Assembly: GCF_003049645.1 (NCBI RefSeq)
Contig: NZ_PYWK01000001.1
Span: 248,001-312,000 of the forward strand
Source: Metasolibacillus fluoroglycofenilyticus
GTDB lineage: Bacteria; Bacillota; Bacilli; Bacillales_A; Planococcaceae
Reading direction: 5' to 3'
Length of the DNA stretch: 64,000 nucleotides
The notes beneath the pieces are model-generated. The model saw only the letters and a program-made list of their open reading frames with translations, did not search any database and was not told where the DNA came from. Below, in pieces: positions 45,127 to 54,589 of the stretch (position 1 is the first letter of the stretch; the number at the start of each line of letters is the position of its first letter). A program made the position numbers and the translations under genes.

Positions 45127-45546
45127 TTAAATAGTTTGACATTCACTTTCGGTTGGTGAGAAAAAGCAATGTGATTTAAAGCGACCTGAATTCCACTGAC
45201 CATACCATTGGGCAGGGCAATCGCCACTTGGCATGAAAAACCATAGTGAACGCGTAGCAGGGTGGAATCTTTCCCCTCGAATCACACGTTCAGCGAGGCG
45301 AATATCCTGTTGTCTTGCTCGTTGATAAAAGTAACCTTTCGTCGTTGCCTCAAAGCCTCCGGGACTTTGAAAAACCATATCCTCTATCGTTCGGATATCA
45401 GGAAAATCTAGGCAATCAGCTCTCACACGATTAACACCGACATTGCCAACCATCAACATCCCTAATTCTCCGTCTCCCTCAGCCTCAGCCCGCATTAGAC
45501 GAGCAAGTAAGGCTGTTTGTGCCGTAGTTGTTGGAACGACAGCGAT
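45127..45546 (-). CDS. cwlJ: spore cortex-lytic hydrolase CwlJ, apparent ATC start
   Basis: A hydrolase_2/SleB-fold cortex hydrolase with LARLMRAEAEGDGE (catalytic Glu), GNVGVNRVRADC, FEATTKGYFYQRAR, GDCPAQWYGQ and FKSHCFF. The first ATG in frame (45495) would drop 17 conserved residues. Reading upstream gives AVVPTTTAQTALLARLM, which lines up residue for residue with B. subtilis CwlJ (MAVVKATSADVDLMARLL) if ATC 45546 is the initiator. AAAAGGGGG sits 8 bases before it, and an in-frame TAG 24 bases upstream leaves no other ATG, GTG or TTG. It is either a rare ATC start or a start-codon mutation. Product length would be 139 residues, near the usual 142. Confidence 0.85.
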   Translation of the reverse strand: MAVVPTTTAQTALLARLMRAEAEGDGELGMLMVGNVGVNRVRADCLDFPDIRTIEDMVFQSPGGFEATTKGYFYQRARQQDIRLAERVIRGERFHPATRSLWFFMPSGDCPAQWYGQWNSGRFKSHCFFSPTESECQTI

Positions 45547-45644
45547 ACAATAAACCCCCTTTTGACACTAATGTATGCATCAACTAGTAAAAAATATGTA
45601 GAATCGCCTGTATTGCTAAGTAGAAAAGTGCATATGCTGAGGGG

Positions 45645-45672
45645 CGTCCGAAAAGCAATGCTTTTCAAACGT
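45645..45672. terminator. terminator after the MoxR-VWA operon
   Basis: CGTCCGAAAAGCA and TGCTTTTCAAACG dyad between the VWA gene end and cwlJ; one of the family of CGAAAAG stems. Confidence 0.55.
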
Positions 45673-45763
45673 TTAATTTGATTCAGCAATTTCTTTTTGT
45701 ATATACACTAAATTTAAAATGAATAAGTAAAAGGGATATTTTCATTGCTTCAAAGATCTCGAC

Positions 45764-47557
45764 TTAGTCAATATAAAAAATTTCACCTTTAGCAATGAAG
45801 GGTAAACGTCTCCCTTTAGGTAACACAAAAGCGTGAGGATTGCTAATTCTTAGTCGGTCTGTATCCCCATCAGTAATAATAAGTATGGGCCCATCTTTAG
45901 GGAAGTCCTCAGCTTTCTGAATTAAATCAATCGTAGGCTGAAGAATTGTTCCGCCACGTCCTTTAATTTTTACCGAACTCGCTATATCCTCCACACGCAT
46001 ATAGCCTACGTCATAGGCTGCTGCATCACAAAATATCACGCGAACTGCTACTACTTCACGTGCAGTGCTGTAACTAGCGATTGTACCTAACGCCTTTGCT
46101 AGTAGCTTTTTGTCCATTGAGCCCGACGTGTCGAGTACGACTGCAAAAGTACGCCCCTCTAGCTCATCTTCAGGAATTGAATAGCTTGGTCGAGGAATAT
46201 GAGGCGTGCTTGCTTGTCTACGTGACAGTCTAGAAAAAGTACGTCTTTTTTCGATTGGCTGAAAATATTGATCAAACCATTTTGCTAGTTCTACATCCCA
46301 ACGAATAGGTGGCATGCTGAGTGCTTGTATTTCCTCAATTAAACCTGCTGGAAGAAAGCCACGACCTTGTCCAATATGATATTCTAATCCTTGCGCTAAA
46401 CAGTTTTTATAAAAATCCTCCAACGTTAATCCGTCTCGCATTTTCCAAAAATCTACTGTACCATCATCAATTAAATCTTTGCCTTCGCGGCCTCGAAATG
46501 TATAAAGCTTACGATAAACCCGTAAATTCGCCACAATCGTATCATAAATTGTTTCAGCGCTTAGCCCTTTTAACTCAGGGTCATATAGTGCACCAATCTC
46601 AGGCATTTCGCCGATATTCATGTCAACAAGCCAGCCATTGATTACATAATCACAGGCTACATTCCAATAATATGAATCTCGTCCTTGGCGACGCTCATGG
46701 TGACATAATCCAGCATGAAGTAGTTCATGAGCCATCACAAATCGTAGCTCCTGCATGGATAAATTTGCAGCAGGATTAATAAAAATCTCCTGATTTTTTA
46801 CATCAATTGCGGCAATTGATATATCGAGGCTTTGACAAATACGTAGGTCATAAACAATGGTGAAGGTGGAGGCTAATGAACCGAGTAGGGGGAAGCTGCT
46901 AATAAACCAAGATTTCGCTTGCTCAGCAGCAGATTTTTCAGTATTTTTTCCACTAAAGCTTGTCGCCACACCACTCGCCACATCAACAGCACGACTAACA
47001 GCGTCCGCTATTCCTTCTGCCAGTAAGAATCCCCAATTTTTATAACCGAAATAGCCTTCATCCTCTAGAAATAAATCTTGCTCATTTTGTCCAGATGTTC
47101 CCCATCCTATATATTGCGGCTCCACATTCCCATGCGCTACGAAATGCTTATAAAGAGCATGTTCATCCTTCGAAAAATGGTCTGTTGGGGGTGTCATGCC
47201 ATTCGGTGCGCGACCAATTTTCATATCGTATAAAAATCTTGCAATACTAACATCACAGGCGATATTCCAAAAAGCAGGATGCTCCATTTTTTTAAAATGC
47301 TCTAGACCTAAGTGCAACATACAATGAGCAAGTACATAAATCCATTCCTCCTTCGATAAGTTTTTCGTAGGATGGCAATAGATGTGACCGTTCTGCGTGA
47401 CAAAGGCATAGCTCTGATTGGAAACATTATAGCCATGTTCACGATGAATATATGTACTATAGAACATTCTCGAAAACATTGGGTGCTCATCTAAATAAAT
47501 CAGCGCCTCAGAAAAACTTTTATCACTAGCTGTTTGCTGCAATTTCTTCTTCGCCAT
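45764..47557 (-). CDS. VWA-domain protein with duplicated DUF2201-type metallopeptidase-like domain
   Basis: A 597-residue protein. Two similar segments lie in the N-terminal two thirds: LAHCMLHLGLEHF with FWNIACDVSIARFLYDM, and later MAHELLHAGLCHHERRQGRD with YYWNVACDYVINGWLVDM. The second keeps HExxH; the first has Cys in place of Glu, so only the second looks catalytic. The C-terminus is a VWA domain with a MIDAS motif VVLDTSGSMDKK. It sits one base after a MoxR-type AAA+ ATPase gene; such pairs act as ATPase-chaperone complexes. The client is unknown. Confidence 0.85.
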   Translation of the reverse strand: MAKKKLQQTASDKSFSEALIYLDEHPMFSRMFYSTYIHREHGYNVSNQSYAFVTQNGHIYCHPTKNLSKEEWIYVLAHCMLHLGLEHFKKMEHPAFWNIACDVSIARFLYDMKIGRAPNGMTPPTDHFSKDEHALYKHFVAHGNVEPQYIGWGTSGQNEQDLFLEDEGYFGYKNWGFLLAEGIADAVSRAVDVASGVATSFSGKNTEKSAAEQAKSWFISSFPLLGSLASTFTIVYDLRICQSLDISIAAIDVKNQEIFINPAANLSMQELRFVMAHELLHAGLCHHERRQGRDSYYWNVACDYVINGWLVDMNIGEMPEIGALYDPELKGLSAETIYDTIVANLRVYRKLYTFRGREGKDLIDDGTVDFWKMRDGLTLEDFYKNCLAQGLEYHIGQGRGFLPAGLIEEIQALSMPPIRWDVELAKWFDQYFQPIEKRRTFSRLSRRQASTPHIPRPSYSIPEDELEGRTFAVVLDTSGSMDKKLLAKALGTIASYSTAREVVAVRVIFCDAAAYDVGYMRVEDIASSVKIKGRGGTILQPTIDLIQKAEDFPKDGPILIITDGDTDRLRISNPHAFVLPKGRRLPFIAKGEIFYID

Positions 47558-47558
47558 A

Positions 47559-48623
47559 TTATTTATCCTTTCGCTCTACAAGTCGCGGTAAGTCTCGAAT
47601 AATTTCCGTCATAAACCATTTCGGCAAATTGGTCTCGTCCTCTTGTGTCATAACCACAAGCTGTGCCATTTCATGGCTAATCGTGGCTAAATCTTTAATA
47701 AGTGATTTTGCTTGATGTGCAAAATTCCGTTGTGCTGCAGTAATTTTATCGTTTGCAGCAGGGAGCTCTTTCACAATTTGCGCACGGAAGCTTTGGACGA
47801 GGAAATATAAAATATCACGGTCCTCGGGCTCACTTGGGAATTTCATTTCACCAGCTAAAATTCGATTTAAGTAGTACTTCGTATCAGTTTGCTTATAAAA
47901 GGCTTTAAATTGAATGGCGTGTTGTGGTGTAATACAACCCTCTGCTAGAATACCAATGATTTCGGGTGTTAGATTTTCATCGCCGTATTCATATAAAGCG
48001 TCACTAAGCATATGCCAGCTACGCGGTGTTGAAAATGGCTCCTCATGCTTAGGTGGCTGCTTCCATAAATGATCTGGTCGAACTTGTAAATATTCAATGA
48101 CAATTGGGTGAATGCCAGCGTCCATAGCCCATTCAAGCCATTCTTTTTGAGAAACCTGTAGCTGTGTATGAAACATGCGATTAATAAGGGCGGAGCTCAT
48201 TGTTTTAACAATGGCGCTATCTTGCGCACGGTTCCCTGCACCGATGACGATGGAACCTTCAGGCAGGGTATAGTTCCCGACACGTCTGTCATGAATTAAA
48301 CTATAAAAAGATTTTTGAACTTCCTGTGAGCATGCATTCAGCTCATCTAAAAACAAGCAGTACGGCTCGTCTTTGGCAATCATTGTAGGCGGGCAGAACT
48401 CTGTTTTCCCGTTAATAATTTGTGGCACACCCATAATATCTTCTGGTGCAAGTTGACTTCCTAATAGTGAAACGCATGGCAACCCGACTTGCTTCGCAAA
48501 CTCCTCAACAAGTGCTGACTTTCCAATACCGGGTGCACCCCAAATAAATACGGGGCGTATGACAGCCACGTTTAATAAAATATCCATTAATTGCTTTTGT
48601 GTAACTTTTGCTCCTAAATTCAT
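47559..48623 (-). CDS. MoxR-family AAA+ ATPase
   Basis: A 354-residue AAA+ ATPase: Walker A WGAPGIGKSALVEEF, Walker B LFLDELNACSQEVQKSFY, sensor 1 IGAGNRAQD and the MoxR-type INRM(F) arginine region. The C-terminal lid follows. It is immediately upstream of the VWA/metallopeptidase gene with a one-base gap, the classical MoxR-VWA operon layout. It likely remodels or loads a partner protein in an ATP-dependent way. AAAGGAGTTC precedes the ATG. Confidence 0.92.
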   Translation of the reverse strand: MNLGAKVTQKQLMDILLNVAVIRPVFIWGAPGIGKSALVEEFAKQVGLPCVSLLGSQLAPEDIMGVPQIINGKTEFCPPTMIAKDEPYCLFLDELNACSQEVQKSFYSLIHDRRVGNYTLPEGSIVIGAGNRAQDSAIVKTMSSALINRMFHTQLQVSQKEWLEWAMDAGIHPIVIEYLQVRPDHLWKQPPKHEEPFSTPRSWHMLSDALYEYGDENLTPEIIGILAEGCITPQHAIQFKAFYKQTDTKYYLNRILAGEMKFPSEPEDRDILYFLVQSFRAQIVKELPAANDKITAAQRNFAHQAKSLIKDLATISHEMAQLVVMTQEDETNLPKWFMTEIIRDLPRLVERKDK

Positions 48624-48889
48624 TTATGAACTCCTTTTATATGAATTGTGATTTTTTATATATTGATAGTTGAGTGTAACGAAAGAAGTTTTTTCGCATA
48701 AGCCATTAAATTTATACCAATTCAGTAATCGGCAGCTTATGTACGCTGTGGGTACGAAAAGTGTTAAATAATATAGTTTCTGTTTTTATATTGTAGCCTG
48801 TGTAAATTAGAAAAAGCTAATAGAGGAAAATCTTTATATATGAAAATATTACCACTATTAAATTATAGCATTTTTTTAACTTCTTTCAG

Positions 48890-49170
48890 TACATGTTTCC
48901 TGTACCGATAGCGAGGCGACAGATATAGAAGTCCCTACCTTCTATAGGTGGTAAGCATTAGAACTATTTCACCAAGTGGCGGGACACCCGGTGAAAAAGA
49001 GAAGCCAAGTCTAAGAACATCACATACTAAGATAATGGCGGAGTGACCAATATCGTGTTTGCCAAGACCCCGGCGAATGTCATAGATTTCTAAGGTAGAC
49101 CTGCATAATGCACCACGTGACGGTCTTAGATTGACTTCCACCAAACAGCTTGAAAAATCTGAACTAGTGC
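48890..49170 (+). repeat. family B repeat
   Basis: Shares GCGACAGATATAGAAGT, CTAAGAACATCACATACTAAG, GAGTGACCAATATCGTG and TTGACTTCCACCAAACAGC with other copies. It makes up most of the 48,624-49,267 gap. The preceding 48,624-48,889 stretch is AT-rich with no gene that I can support. Confidence 0.65.
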
Positions 49171-49267
49171 TAACACCTTTCTTTTCACATTATTAAAAAT
49201 AGTACAATGGCCTGTATTGCTTATGCAAAAAATGCATATGCTATGTGGGACAAGAGAAGAAGAGGTG

Positions 49268-49435
49268 ATGAACATAAGTAGCCTATTTAGCATACTGTTC
49301 AGTGCCGTCTTAGCCTTTTTAATCGCGGCCTACTACGAACAACCACTCCATTGGTATTTATTCATTCTCATTGTTTGCATCGGCTTCTTTATTCAACTAG
49401 TTATCATTATTTTACGAGCACCAGATGAGCTATAA
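49268..49435 (+). CDS. small two-helix membrane protein
   Basis: A 55-residue protein with two membrane helices (residues about 4-20 and 27-47: SILFSAVLAFLIAAYY and YLFILIVCIGFFIQLVIII). ATG 49268 follows GAAGAAGAGGTG. No family recognised. It is isolated between repeats; an in-frame upstream ATG at 49217 lacks a ribosome site. Confidence 0.55.
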   Translation: MNISSLFSILFSAVLAFLIAAYYEQPLHWYLFILIVCIGFFIQLVIIILRAPDEL

Positions 49436-49456
49436 CAACAAAATATAAGAACGGGG

Positions 49457-49492
49457 CTGTCCAAAGCCGTGCATAGCCGGCATTTTGGACAG
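49457..49492. terminator. palindromic terminator
   Basis: GGCTGTCCAAAGCCG and GCCGGCATTTTGGACAG; same loop sequence GTGCATAGCCGGC as the copies at 2459 and 12119. Confidence 0.55.
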
Positions 49493-49524
49493 TAGCGATG
49501 ATGTTTCACAAAACGTTTCTTTTA

Positions 49525-49632
49525 AAAATGGGAGGAACATTGGCTTTAGCAGTGTACTCCTTCAATAAAAGGGAAGCGATGAAAACCTTGATTTCAATGC
49601 TTTTTCAAAATAAAATGGACTTTTCGGACAAC
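49525..49632 (+). repeat. family A tail module, isolated copy
   Basis: TGGGAGGAACATTGGCTTTAGC, readable as GGGAGGAACATTGG then CTTTAGCAGTGTACTCC, followed by AAGGGAAGCGATGAAAACC. It has the preceding palindrome but not the 150-bp core. The remaining gap to hemQ holds the dyad at 49778 and no gene. Confidence 0.7.
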
Positions 49633-49777
49633 TCCGTCTTGCGTAGACAGTAAAAACTTAATTTCCGCTTATTTACTTTTATTCAGAAAAAAACCCCATA
49701 GGCCCAGTGTTTCCTCTGTTTTTAAAGAATCCTCTTGTAATTCTACCCAAGTGAACTTTTTGAAGTAACACCAACGA

Positions 49778-49819
49778 AAGCGTCCAAAATGCCGGCAACT
49801 GCACAGCTTTTTGGACGCT
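49778..49819 (-). terminator. palindromic terminator after hemQ
   Basis: AGCGTCCAAAA and TTTTTGGACGCT arms around GCCGGCAACTGCACAGC, 17 bases beyond the hemQ stop. Confidence 0.65.
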
Positions 49820-49835
49820 CATCTCTTTACATTAA

Positions 49836-50585
49836 TTATACAGTTAAAAGCTTTGCAAGCTTTTCTTTATCTAAAATGTTACCGACAAAGAAGGAGCCGA
49901 ATTCACCGTAGCGTGCAGATACTTCGTCAAAGCGCATTTCGTACACAAGCTTTTTGAATTGTAAAACATCGTCAGAGAATAACGTCACGCCCCACTCATG
50001 ATCATCAAAACCGACAGAGCCTGTAATAATTTGTTTCACCTTACCAGCATAGCCACGACCAATCATGCCGTGTGAGCGCATTAATGCTTTACGCTCATCC
50101 ATTGATAGCATATACCAGTTATCGTCGTTTTGGCGACGCTTATCCATTGGATAGAAACATACATATTGAGAACGTGGTAGCTCAGGATACAGGCGTGCAC
50201 GAACATGTGGGTTTTGATAAGGGTCCTCATTTGATTCGCCTGCTAAATAGTTCGATAATTCTACAACGGATACGTAGGAATAGCTCGGAATTGTAAAGTC
50301 AGCAATTGCCAATTTATTGAATTCCGCCTCTAATTCCTGTAACTCATCCATCGTTTCACGCAATGTCATTAGCATGAAATCCGCTTTTTGCCCAACAATT
50401 GCATAAAAAGCATGTGCACCTGTTTTGGCAATATCCGCCTCATTTAATTTCTCTAAATAGGCGATAAACTCCTCAACTGCTGCAGTACGTTCCTCTACTG
50501 AAACAAGCTTCCAAGAGGCCCAATCAATTGAGCGGAAATCATGTAATGCATACCAGCCATCTAACGTAATCGCTGCTTCGTTCAT
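49836..50585 (-). CDS. hemQ: coproheme decarboxylase HemQ (chlorite-dismutase-like)
   Basis: A 249-residue haem-binding protein performing the last step of the coproporphyrin-dependent haem pathway used by Gram-positives. [10 protein letters not shown] opens the first ferredoxin-like half; FVYPM-like [12 protein letters not shown] carries the active-site Tyr and Lys, and [15 protein letters not shown] with [19 protein letters not shown] is the conserved second half, containing the Met-Arg-Phe and Arg-Tyr motifs. AAAGGAGTG precedes the ATG. Divergent from lipL. Confidence 0.97.
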   Translation of the reverse strand: MNEAAITLDGWYALHDFRSIDWASWKLVSVEERTAAVEEFIAYLEKLNEADIAKTGAHAFYAIVGQKADFMLMTLRETMDELQELEAEFNKLAIADFTIPSYSYVSVVELSNYLAGESNEDPYQNPHVRARLYPELPRSQYVCFYPMDKRRQNDDNWYMLSMDERKALMRSHGMIGRGYAGKVKQIITGSVGFDDHEWGVTLFSDDVLQFKKLVYEMRFDEVSARYGEFGSFFVGNILDKEKLAKLLTV

Positions 50586-50756
50586 TTATCAAACACTCCT
50601 TTTAATTGAAAATCATTCTCTATTAGTTTAGCACAACTTCCTCTATATAAGACATTCCTAAGTGCTAACTGTCACGATTTCGTCATGACTTTTCAGTGAC
50701 AACTTGTTCGTGTATGCTAGAGGATAGTTGAATTTGTGAGATTAAGGAGAACAATT

Positions 50757-51584
50757 ATGGAACAATTTTTTCAAACTTGTGAGTGGAGACTAGTAGATGA
50801 ATCAAATTTACAATCGCGCTCTCCGTTAGCGTCATTTGCCATGGACGATACACTTTGTCATTTAGTCGGACATCAATTGACTACACCAACAATTCGTACA
50901 TGGGTACATAAGGAATCTGTTGTGTTAGGCATCCAAGACCATCGCCTACCATTTATCGAGCAGGGCATGCACTTGCTAAATGCGCAAGGTTACACGCCGA
51001 TTGTACGTAATTCAGGCGGTTTGGCAGTTGTGCTCGATCCAGGTGTACTTAATATATCTCTTGTTATTAGCGAAAAAGAACAGCCATTATCAATTAATTC
51101 AGCATTCGATATGATGGTACAATTTATTAAAATGTTACTTCCAGAAATTGCTGAGTATATTGAGGCATATGAAATCGTAGGCTCCTATTGTCCTGGCTCC
51201 TATGATTTAAGTATTGGTGGAAAGAAATTCGCAGGAATTTCACAAAGGCGTATGCAGGGTGGCATCGCAGTGCAAATTTATTTATGTATAGAGGGGAGTG
51301 GGAGTGAGCGAGCAGAGCTTATTAAACAATTTTATGAAAGAAGCCTACAACAGGAAGAAACAAAATTTCAATATCCTCGCATTGAACCAAGTGTTATGGC
51401 ATCATTACAGGAACTGACAGGTACCAATATGACGGTCGTTGATCTAAATTTGCGCATCCAACAAATGTTACAACAAAGAGGCATTAACTGGGTGCTTACA
51501 CCTTTGAAGTCAACTGAAAATGAGTTATATATGTACTATTTACAGCGCGTCTTGCAGCGCAATCAAAGCATGTTGGCGAAATAA
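50757..51584 (+). CDS. lipL: octanoyl-[GcvH]:protein N-octanoyltransferase
   Basis: A 275-residue lipoate-relay amidotransferase (LplA/LipB fold). RNSGGLAVVLDPGVLNISL is the substrate loop, GSYCPGSYDLSIGGKKFAG contains the catalytic Cys and the conserved Lys, and SQRRMQGGIAVQIYLCIEG follows. This is the B. subtilis YwfL type, moving octanoate or lipoate from GcvH to E2 subunits. ATG 50757 follows AAGGAGAAC. It is divergent from hemQ, as in the ywf region of B. subtilis. Confidence 0.95.
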   Translation: MEQFFQTCEWRLVDESNLQSRSPLASFAMDDTLCHLVGHQLTTPTIRTWVHKESVVLGIQDHRLPFIEQGMHLLNAQGYTPIVRNSGGLAVVLDPGVLNISLVISEKEQPLSINSAFDMMVQFIKMLLPEIAEYIEAYEIVGSYCPGSYDLSIGGKKFAGISQRRMQGGIAVQIYLCIEGSGSERAELIKQFYERSLQQEETKFQYPRIEPSVMASLQELTGTNMTVVDLNLRIQQMLQQRGINWVLTPLKSTENELYMYYLQRVLQRNQSMLAK

Positions 51585-51620
51585 AAGCTGCGAGCAAGTC
51601 GTATCAACTAAAAAAGCAAA

Positions 51621-51875
51621 TCGCCAATAGAATCAAGAAAATCGCTGATAAATTGTACTAAGTCGCTGATAAAATTGAAAACACCGCGAACAAAATAGGG
51701 CAAGCCACCAATGAACGGCGTATAGCACAAAAAATAGCGAAACGCCAATAGAACAAGCAAAAGCGCTAATAGAATCGAAGTAATCGCCAATAGGATGGGC
51801 AAAATCGCCAATAGCATAGGCATATCACAAATAAAATGGGACCCGCAAATATATTCGGAACCATGCAAATAAACA
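51621..51875. repeat. degenerate 21-bp-period array after lipL
   Basis: TCGCCAATAG or TCGCTGATAA cores lie at 51621, 51642, 51663, 51684 and 51705, then 51742, 51763, 51784 and 51805, keeping 21-bp steps within each block. Units are diverged. A long minus-strand frame through it is repeat-derived and I do not call it. Confidence 0.75.
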
Positions 51876-51942
51876 ATGGCGAATCTCAGACCACTGAAAC
51901 CCGCGTGTTTGCTTTTTCGTTGTCGATTTTCTAAAAAACAGA

Positions 51943-52050
51943 TTGTCCGAAAAGTCCATTTTATTTTGAAAAAGTATTGCAATCAAGCTTTTCCTCGCTT
52001 ACTTTTTATTTAATGGTAACAGCGCTAAAGCCAGTGTTTCTCACACTTTT
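51943..52050 (-). repeat. family A tail module, inverted
   Basis: On the minus strand: ACTGGCTTTAGCGCTGTTACC, in parts CTGGCTTTAGCGC and TGTTACC, then AAGTAAGCGAGGAAAAGC and CAAAATAAAATGGACTTTTC. It follows the 21-bp array in the 51,585-52,113 gap. Confidence 0.65.
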
Positions 52051-52067
52051 CATTAGCAAAAACACAA

Positions 52068-52107
52068 GCTGTCCAAAACACCAGCTATGCATGGCTTTTT
52101 GGACAGC
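52068..52107 (-). terminator. palindromic terminator after rsfA
   Basis: GCTGTCCAAAA and TTTTTGGACAGC arms, seven bases beyond the rsfA stop on the minus strand. Confidence 0.7.
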
Positions 52108-52113
52108 CTCCAC

Positions 52114-52740
52114 TCACATTTGTATTTCATCATTTTCGATGGAAGAAATTAAATTGCCGTTACGCTCCATTTTAAAAATCGGTGCAATACGCTCTTCCTC
52201 TTCATCTAGTGCCACAAATCTGCGCGCACGATTCATAATTTGGACAAACTGCTCATAGTCCTCACGAATTGCGATGTTTTCCTTGCGAAGCATTTCGAGC
52301 TCCTGCTCTAGCTCGCGATTTTTTTCAGTTGCTGTGTTTGCTAAGTAACGCCACTTCGAGCTTTCGGCGTCACCTGCACTATGCTGTAAACGCATTAAAT
52401 AAGCAATAACAATATCTAAAGATAGCGTCGATAAAGGGATAGATTTCGCATCACCATTATCTGCTGTAACGAGTATATGTTGTGCACGGCGACGAGATGG
52501 GTTGCCCAATGCTCGCAATCTCTCTTTACGCTCTCTTTTGGCTTCTGTTAATTGCTCCTCATACATTTTTCGAACAACTGCATTCCAACGAAAACCGCAG
52601 GCAGCCGCTGTTCGATTTAGTGCATCACCAACTTCATCAAAGGCATTTAACTGTGTGCTTCCTTCTTTTACATGACGTAACACCGCCTCTGCTAATAGCT
52701 CATCGTTTTCTTTTAACCAAGCATCCTGTCTTACTTTCAT
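52114..52740 (-). CDS. rsfA: prespore-specific transcriptional regulator RsfA
   Basis: A 208-residue protein with the RsfA Myb-like domain: [20 protein letters not shown], then [20 protein letters not shown] and [18 protein letters not shown] coiled coil lies near residues 140-175. RsfA fine-tunes sigma-F-dependent genes in the forespore of B. subtilis (ywfN). ACCTCCT read on the minus strand gives AGGAGG before the ATG. Its neighbour ywfO is conserved with B. subtilis. Confidence 0.93.
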   Translation of the reverse strand: MKVRQDAWLKENDELLAEAVLRHVKEGSTQLNAFDEVGDALNRTAAACGFRWNAVVRKMYEEQLTEAKRERKERLRALGNPSRRRAQHILVTADNGDAKSIPLSTLSLDIVIAYLMRLQHSAGDAESSKWRYLANTATEKNRELEQELEMLRKENIAIREDYEQFVQIMNRARRFVALDEEEERIAPIFKMERNGNLISSIENDEIQM

Positions 52741-52938
52741 TATTAATCTTACCTCCTATAATGTTCATAGTTTGATTGTTCATTACTAAGCATGACCAAA
52801 TCCCAAATGATTTATGCAAAGGCTACATAAATTTTCAAATCTTTAACGAAGAAATTAGGATTTCGCTTGAATGCAAGCCCCGCCATAAGCTAAAATAGCT
52901 AGTAGATTAAAAGCGAAAATAGAAAGGTGTTGACTCTA

Positions 52939-53163
52939 GTGGCAAACGAATTTCGAGTTTGCGATGAATGTCAGGCCGTTAATTTAAAAACGTTAATTCC
53001 GAAATTAAAAGAAATTGATCCCGAAGCAACGATTGAAATTGGCTGTCATTCATATTGCGGTCCTGGCCGTAAAAAAACATTTACCTTCGTGAATAGTAGA
53101 CCAGTTGCTGCATTAACTGAAGACGAGTTAATGGAAAAAGTTCTGGCAAAGTTGAAAAAGTAA
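52939..53163 (+). CDS. DUF1450 (YuzB-like) protein
   Basis: About 74 residues: [20 protein letters not shown], then [17 protein letters not shown]. The three cysteines and SYCGPG fit the small DUF1450/YuzB family, possibly thioredoxin-like or metal-binding; function unknown. GTG 52939 follows AGAAAGGTG at usable spacing; TTG and GTG just upstream overlap the site. A terminator follows directly. Confidence 0.8.
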   Translation: MANEFRVCDECQAVNLKTLIPKLKEIDPEATIEIGCHSYCGPGRKKTFTFVNSRPVAALTEDELMEKVLAKLKK

Positions 53164-53190
53164 AAAGAGCTGGTGCGCCAGCTCTTTTTT
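53162..53190 (+). terminator. intrinsic terminator
   Basis: AAAAAGAGCTGG / CCAGCTCTTTTTT hairpin with a TGCG loop, beginning in the stop codon. Confidence 0.9.
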
Positions 53191-53272
53191 GTATAAAGGT
53201 GATGCTACAACTTTTTCGTTCCTATTAGAAAATGATAAAATATGACTAATTAGAATAAAGGAGGGACGCAAA

Positions 53273-54565
53273 ATGAGCTATGCAACGGCGAAATTAGTTG
53301 AGGAAAAAGTGTTTAAAGACCCTGTACATCGTTATGTTCATGTGCGTGACCAAGTCATTTGGGATTTAGTCGGCACAAGAGAGTTTCAACGTTTGCGCCG
53401 CATTCGTCAGCTTGGTACGACTTATTTAGTGTTTCATGGTGCAGAGCATAGTCGCTTCAACCATTCGCTAGGAGTTTATGAAATTGTGCGCCGTATTGTT
53501 GATGATATTTTTGCAGGTAGGCCTGAATGGGATGCATCAGAGCGTTTATTAGTGCTATGTTCGGCACTGCTTCATGATTTAGGACATGGTCCATTTTCCC
53601 ACGCATTTGAAAATGTTTTTGCAACAGACCATGAGGAATTTACACGTGCGATTTTGCTAGGTGACACAGAGGTAAATGCTGTACTACTTAAAGTAGCTCC
53701 CGACTTCCCTGAAAAGGTTGCACAAGTTATTGAAAAAACATATCCAAATAAACTTGTAATCAGCTTAATTTCAAGCCAAATTGATGCCGACCGCATGGAT
53801 TACTTACAGCGGGATGCTTACTATACGGGTGTGAGCTATGGGCATTTTGATATGGAGCGCATTTTGCGAGTAATGCGACCTCGCATGAATCAAGTAGTTA
53901 TTAAGGAAAGCGGTATGCATGCGGTAGAAGATTATATTATGTCACGCTATCAAATGTATTTACAAATTTATTTTCACCCTGTATCACGCAGCGCGGAAGT
54001 CATTTTGAATCATATATTAAAGCGTGTGAAAGTATTGAGTGAGGGAAATTATCAATTTAAGCATGCACCTGTTCACTTTCAACCATTTTTTAATAATACG
54101 ATTACTGTAGAAGATTATATTGCGTTAGACGAAAGCATTATGCTGACGTATATTCAATTTTGGATGCAGGAGGACGATGCCATATTACGTGATTTAAGTA
54201 CCCGTTTCATTAATCGCAAGTTATTTGGCTATATTAATATGAATCCAAAGAAAGAACCACAGCGCTTTGCTCGCTTGCAACAATTATTTCAACAAATAGG
54301 AATTGACACAGCCTACTACCTCGTACACGATTCAACCTCTGATTTACCATACGATTTATATCAACCAGGTGTAGCGATAGGAAAGCTACCAATTATGCTA
54401 CAAATGGCAAACGGCGAAGTACGTGAGCTATCACAGGAAAGCTTACTTGTTGACGCTATAGCAGGACGCTTAAAAACAGATCATAAAGTATACTACCCTG
54501 AAGAAATATTGACAGATGAAACAATAGATGAAATTTTCAAAGAAGAATTACGGAGATTGTTATAA
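53273..54565 (+). CDS. ywfO: HD-domain phosphohydrolase YwfO
   Basis: A 430-residue HD-superfamily hydrolase. KVFKDPVHRYVHV, QRLRRIRQLGT and H-x(n)-HD: FHGAEHSRFNHSLGVY, then LLHDLGHGPFSHAFE, later the distal Asp in SSQIDADRMDYLQRDAY. The fold resembles dNTP triphosphohydrolases/SAMHD1-type enzymes and YwfO of B. subtilis. Substrate unproven here. AAAGGAGGG precedes the ATG. Conserved next to rsfA. Confidence 0.94.
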   Translation: MSYATAKLVEEKVFKDPVHRYVHVRDQVIWDLVGTREFQRLRRIRQLGTTYLVFHGAEHSRFNHSLGVYEIVRRIVDDIFAGRPEWDASERLLVLCSALLHDLGHGPFSHAFENVFATDHEEFTRAILLGDTEVNAVLLKVAPDFPEKVAQVIEKTYPNKLVISLISSQIDADRMDYLQRDAYYTGVSYGHFDMERILRVMRPRMNQVVIKESGMHAVEDYIMSRYQMYLQIYFHPVSRSAEVILNHILKRVKVLSEGNYQFKHAPVHFQPFFNNTITVEDYIALDESIMLTYIQFWMQEDDAILRDLSTRFINRKLFGYINMNPKKEPQRFARLQQLFQQIGIDTAYYLVHDSTSDLPYDLYQPGVAIGKLPIMLQMANGEVRELSQESLLVDAIAGRLKTDHKVYYPEEILTDETIDEIFKEELRRLL

Positions 54566-54589
54566 AATCATCATTAAAAAGTATGAAGA

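Noticed and set aside
51608-51982. 124-codon minus-strand frame with many Leu/Ile residues
   Set aside because: Product of the 21-bp array read in one frame; a 21-bp period always leaves long open frames.
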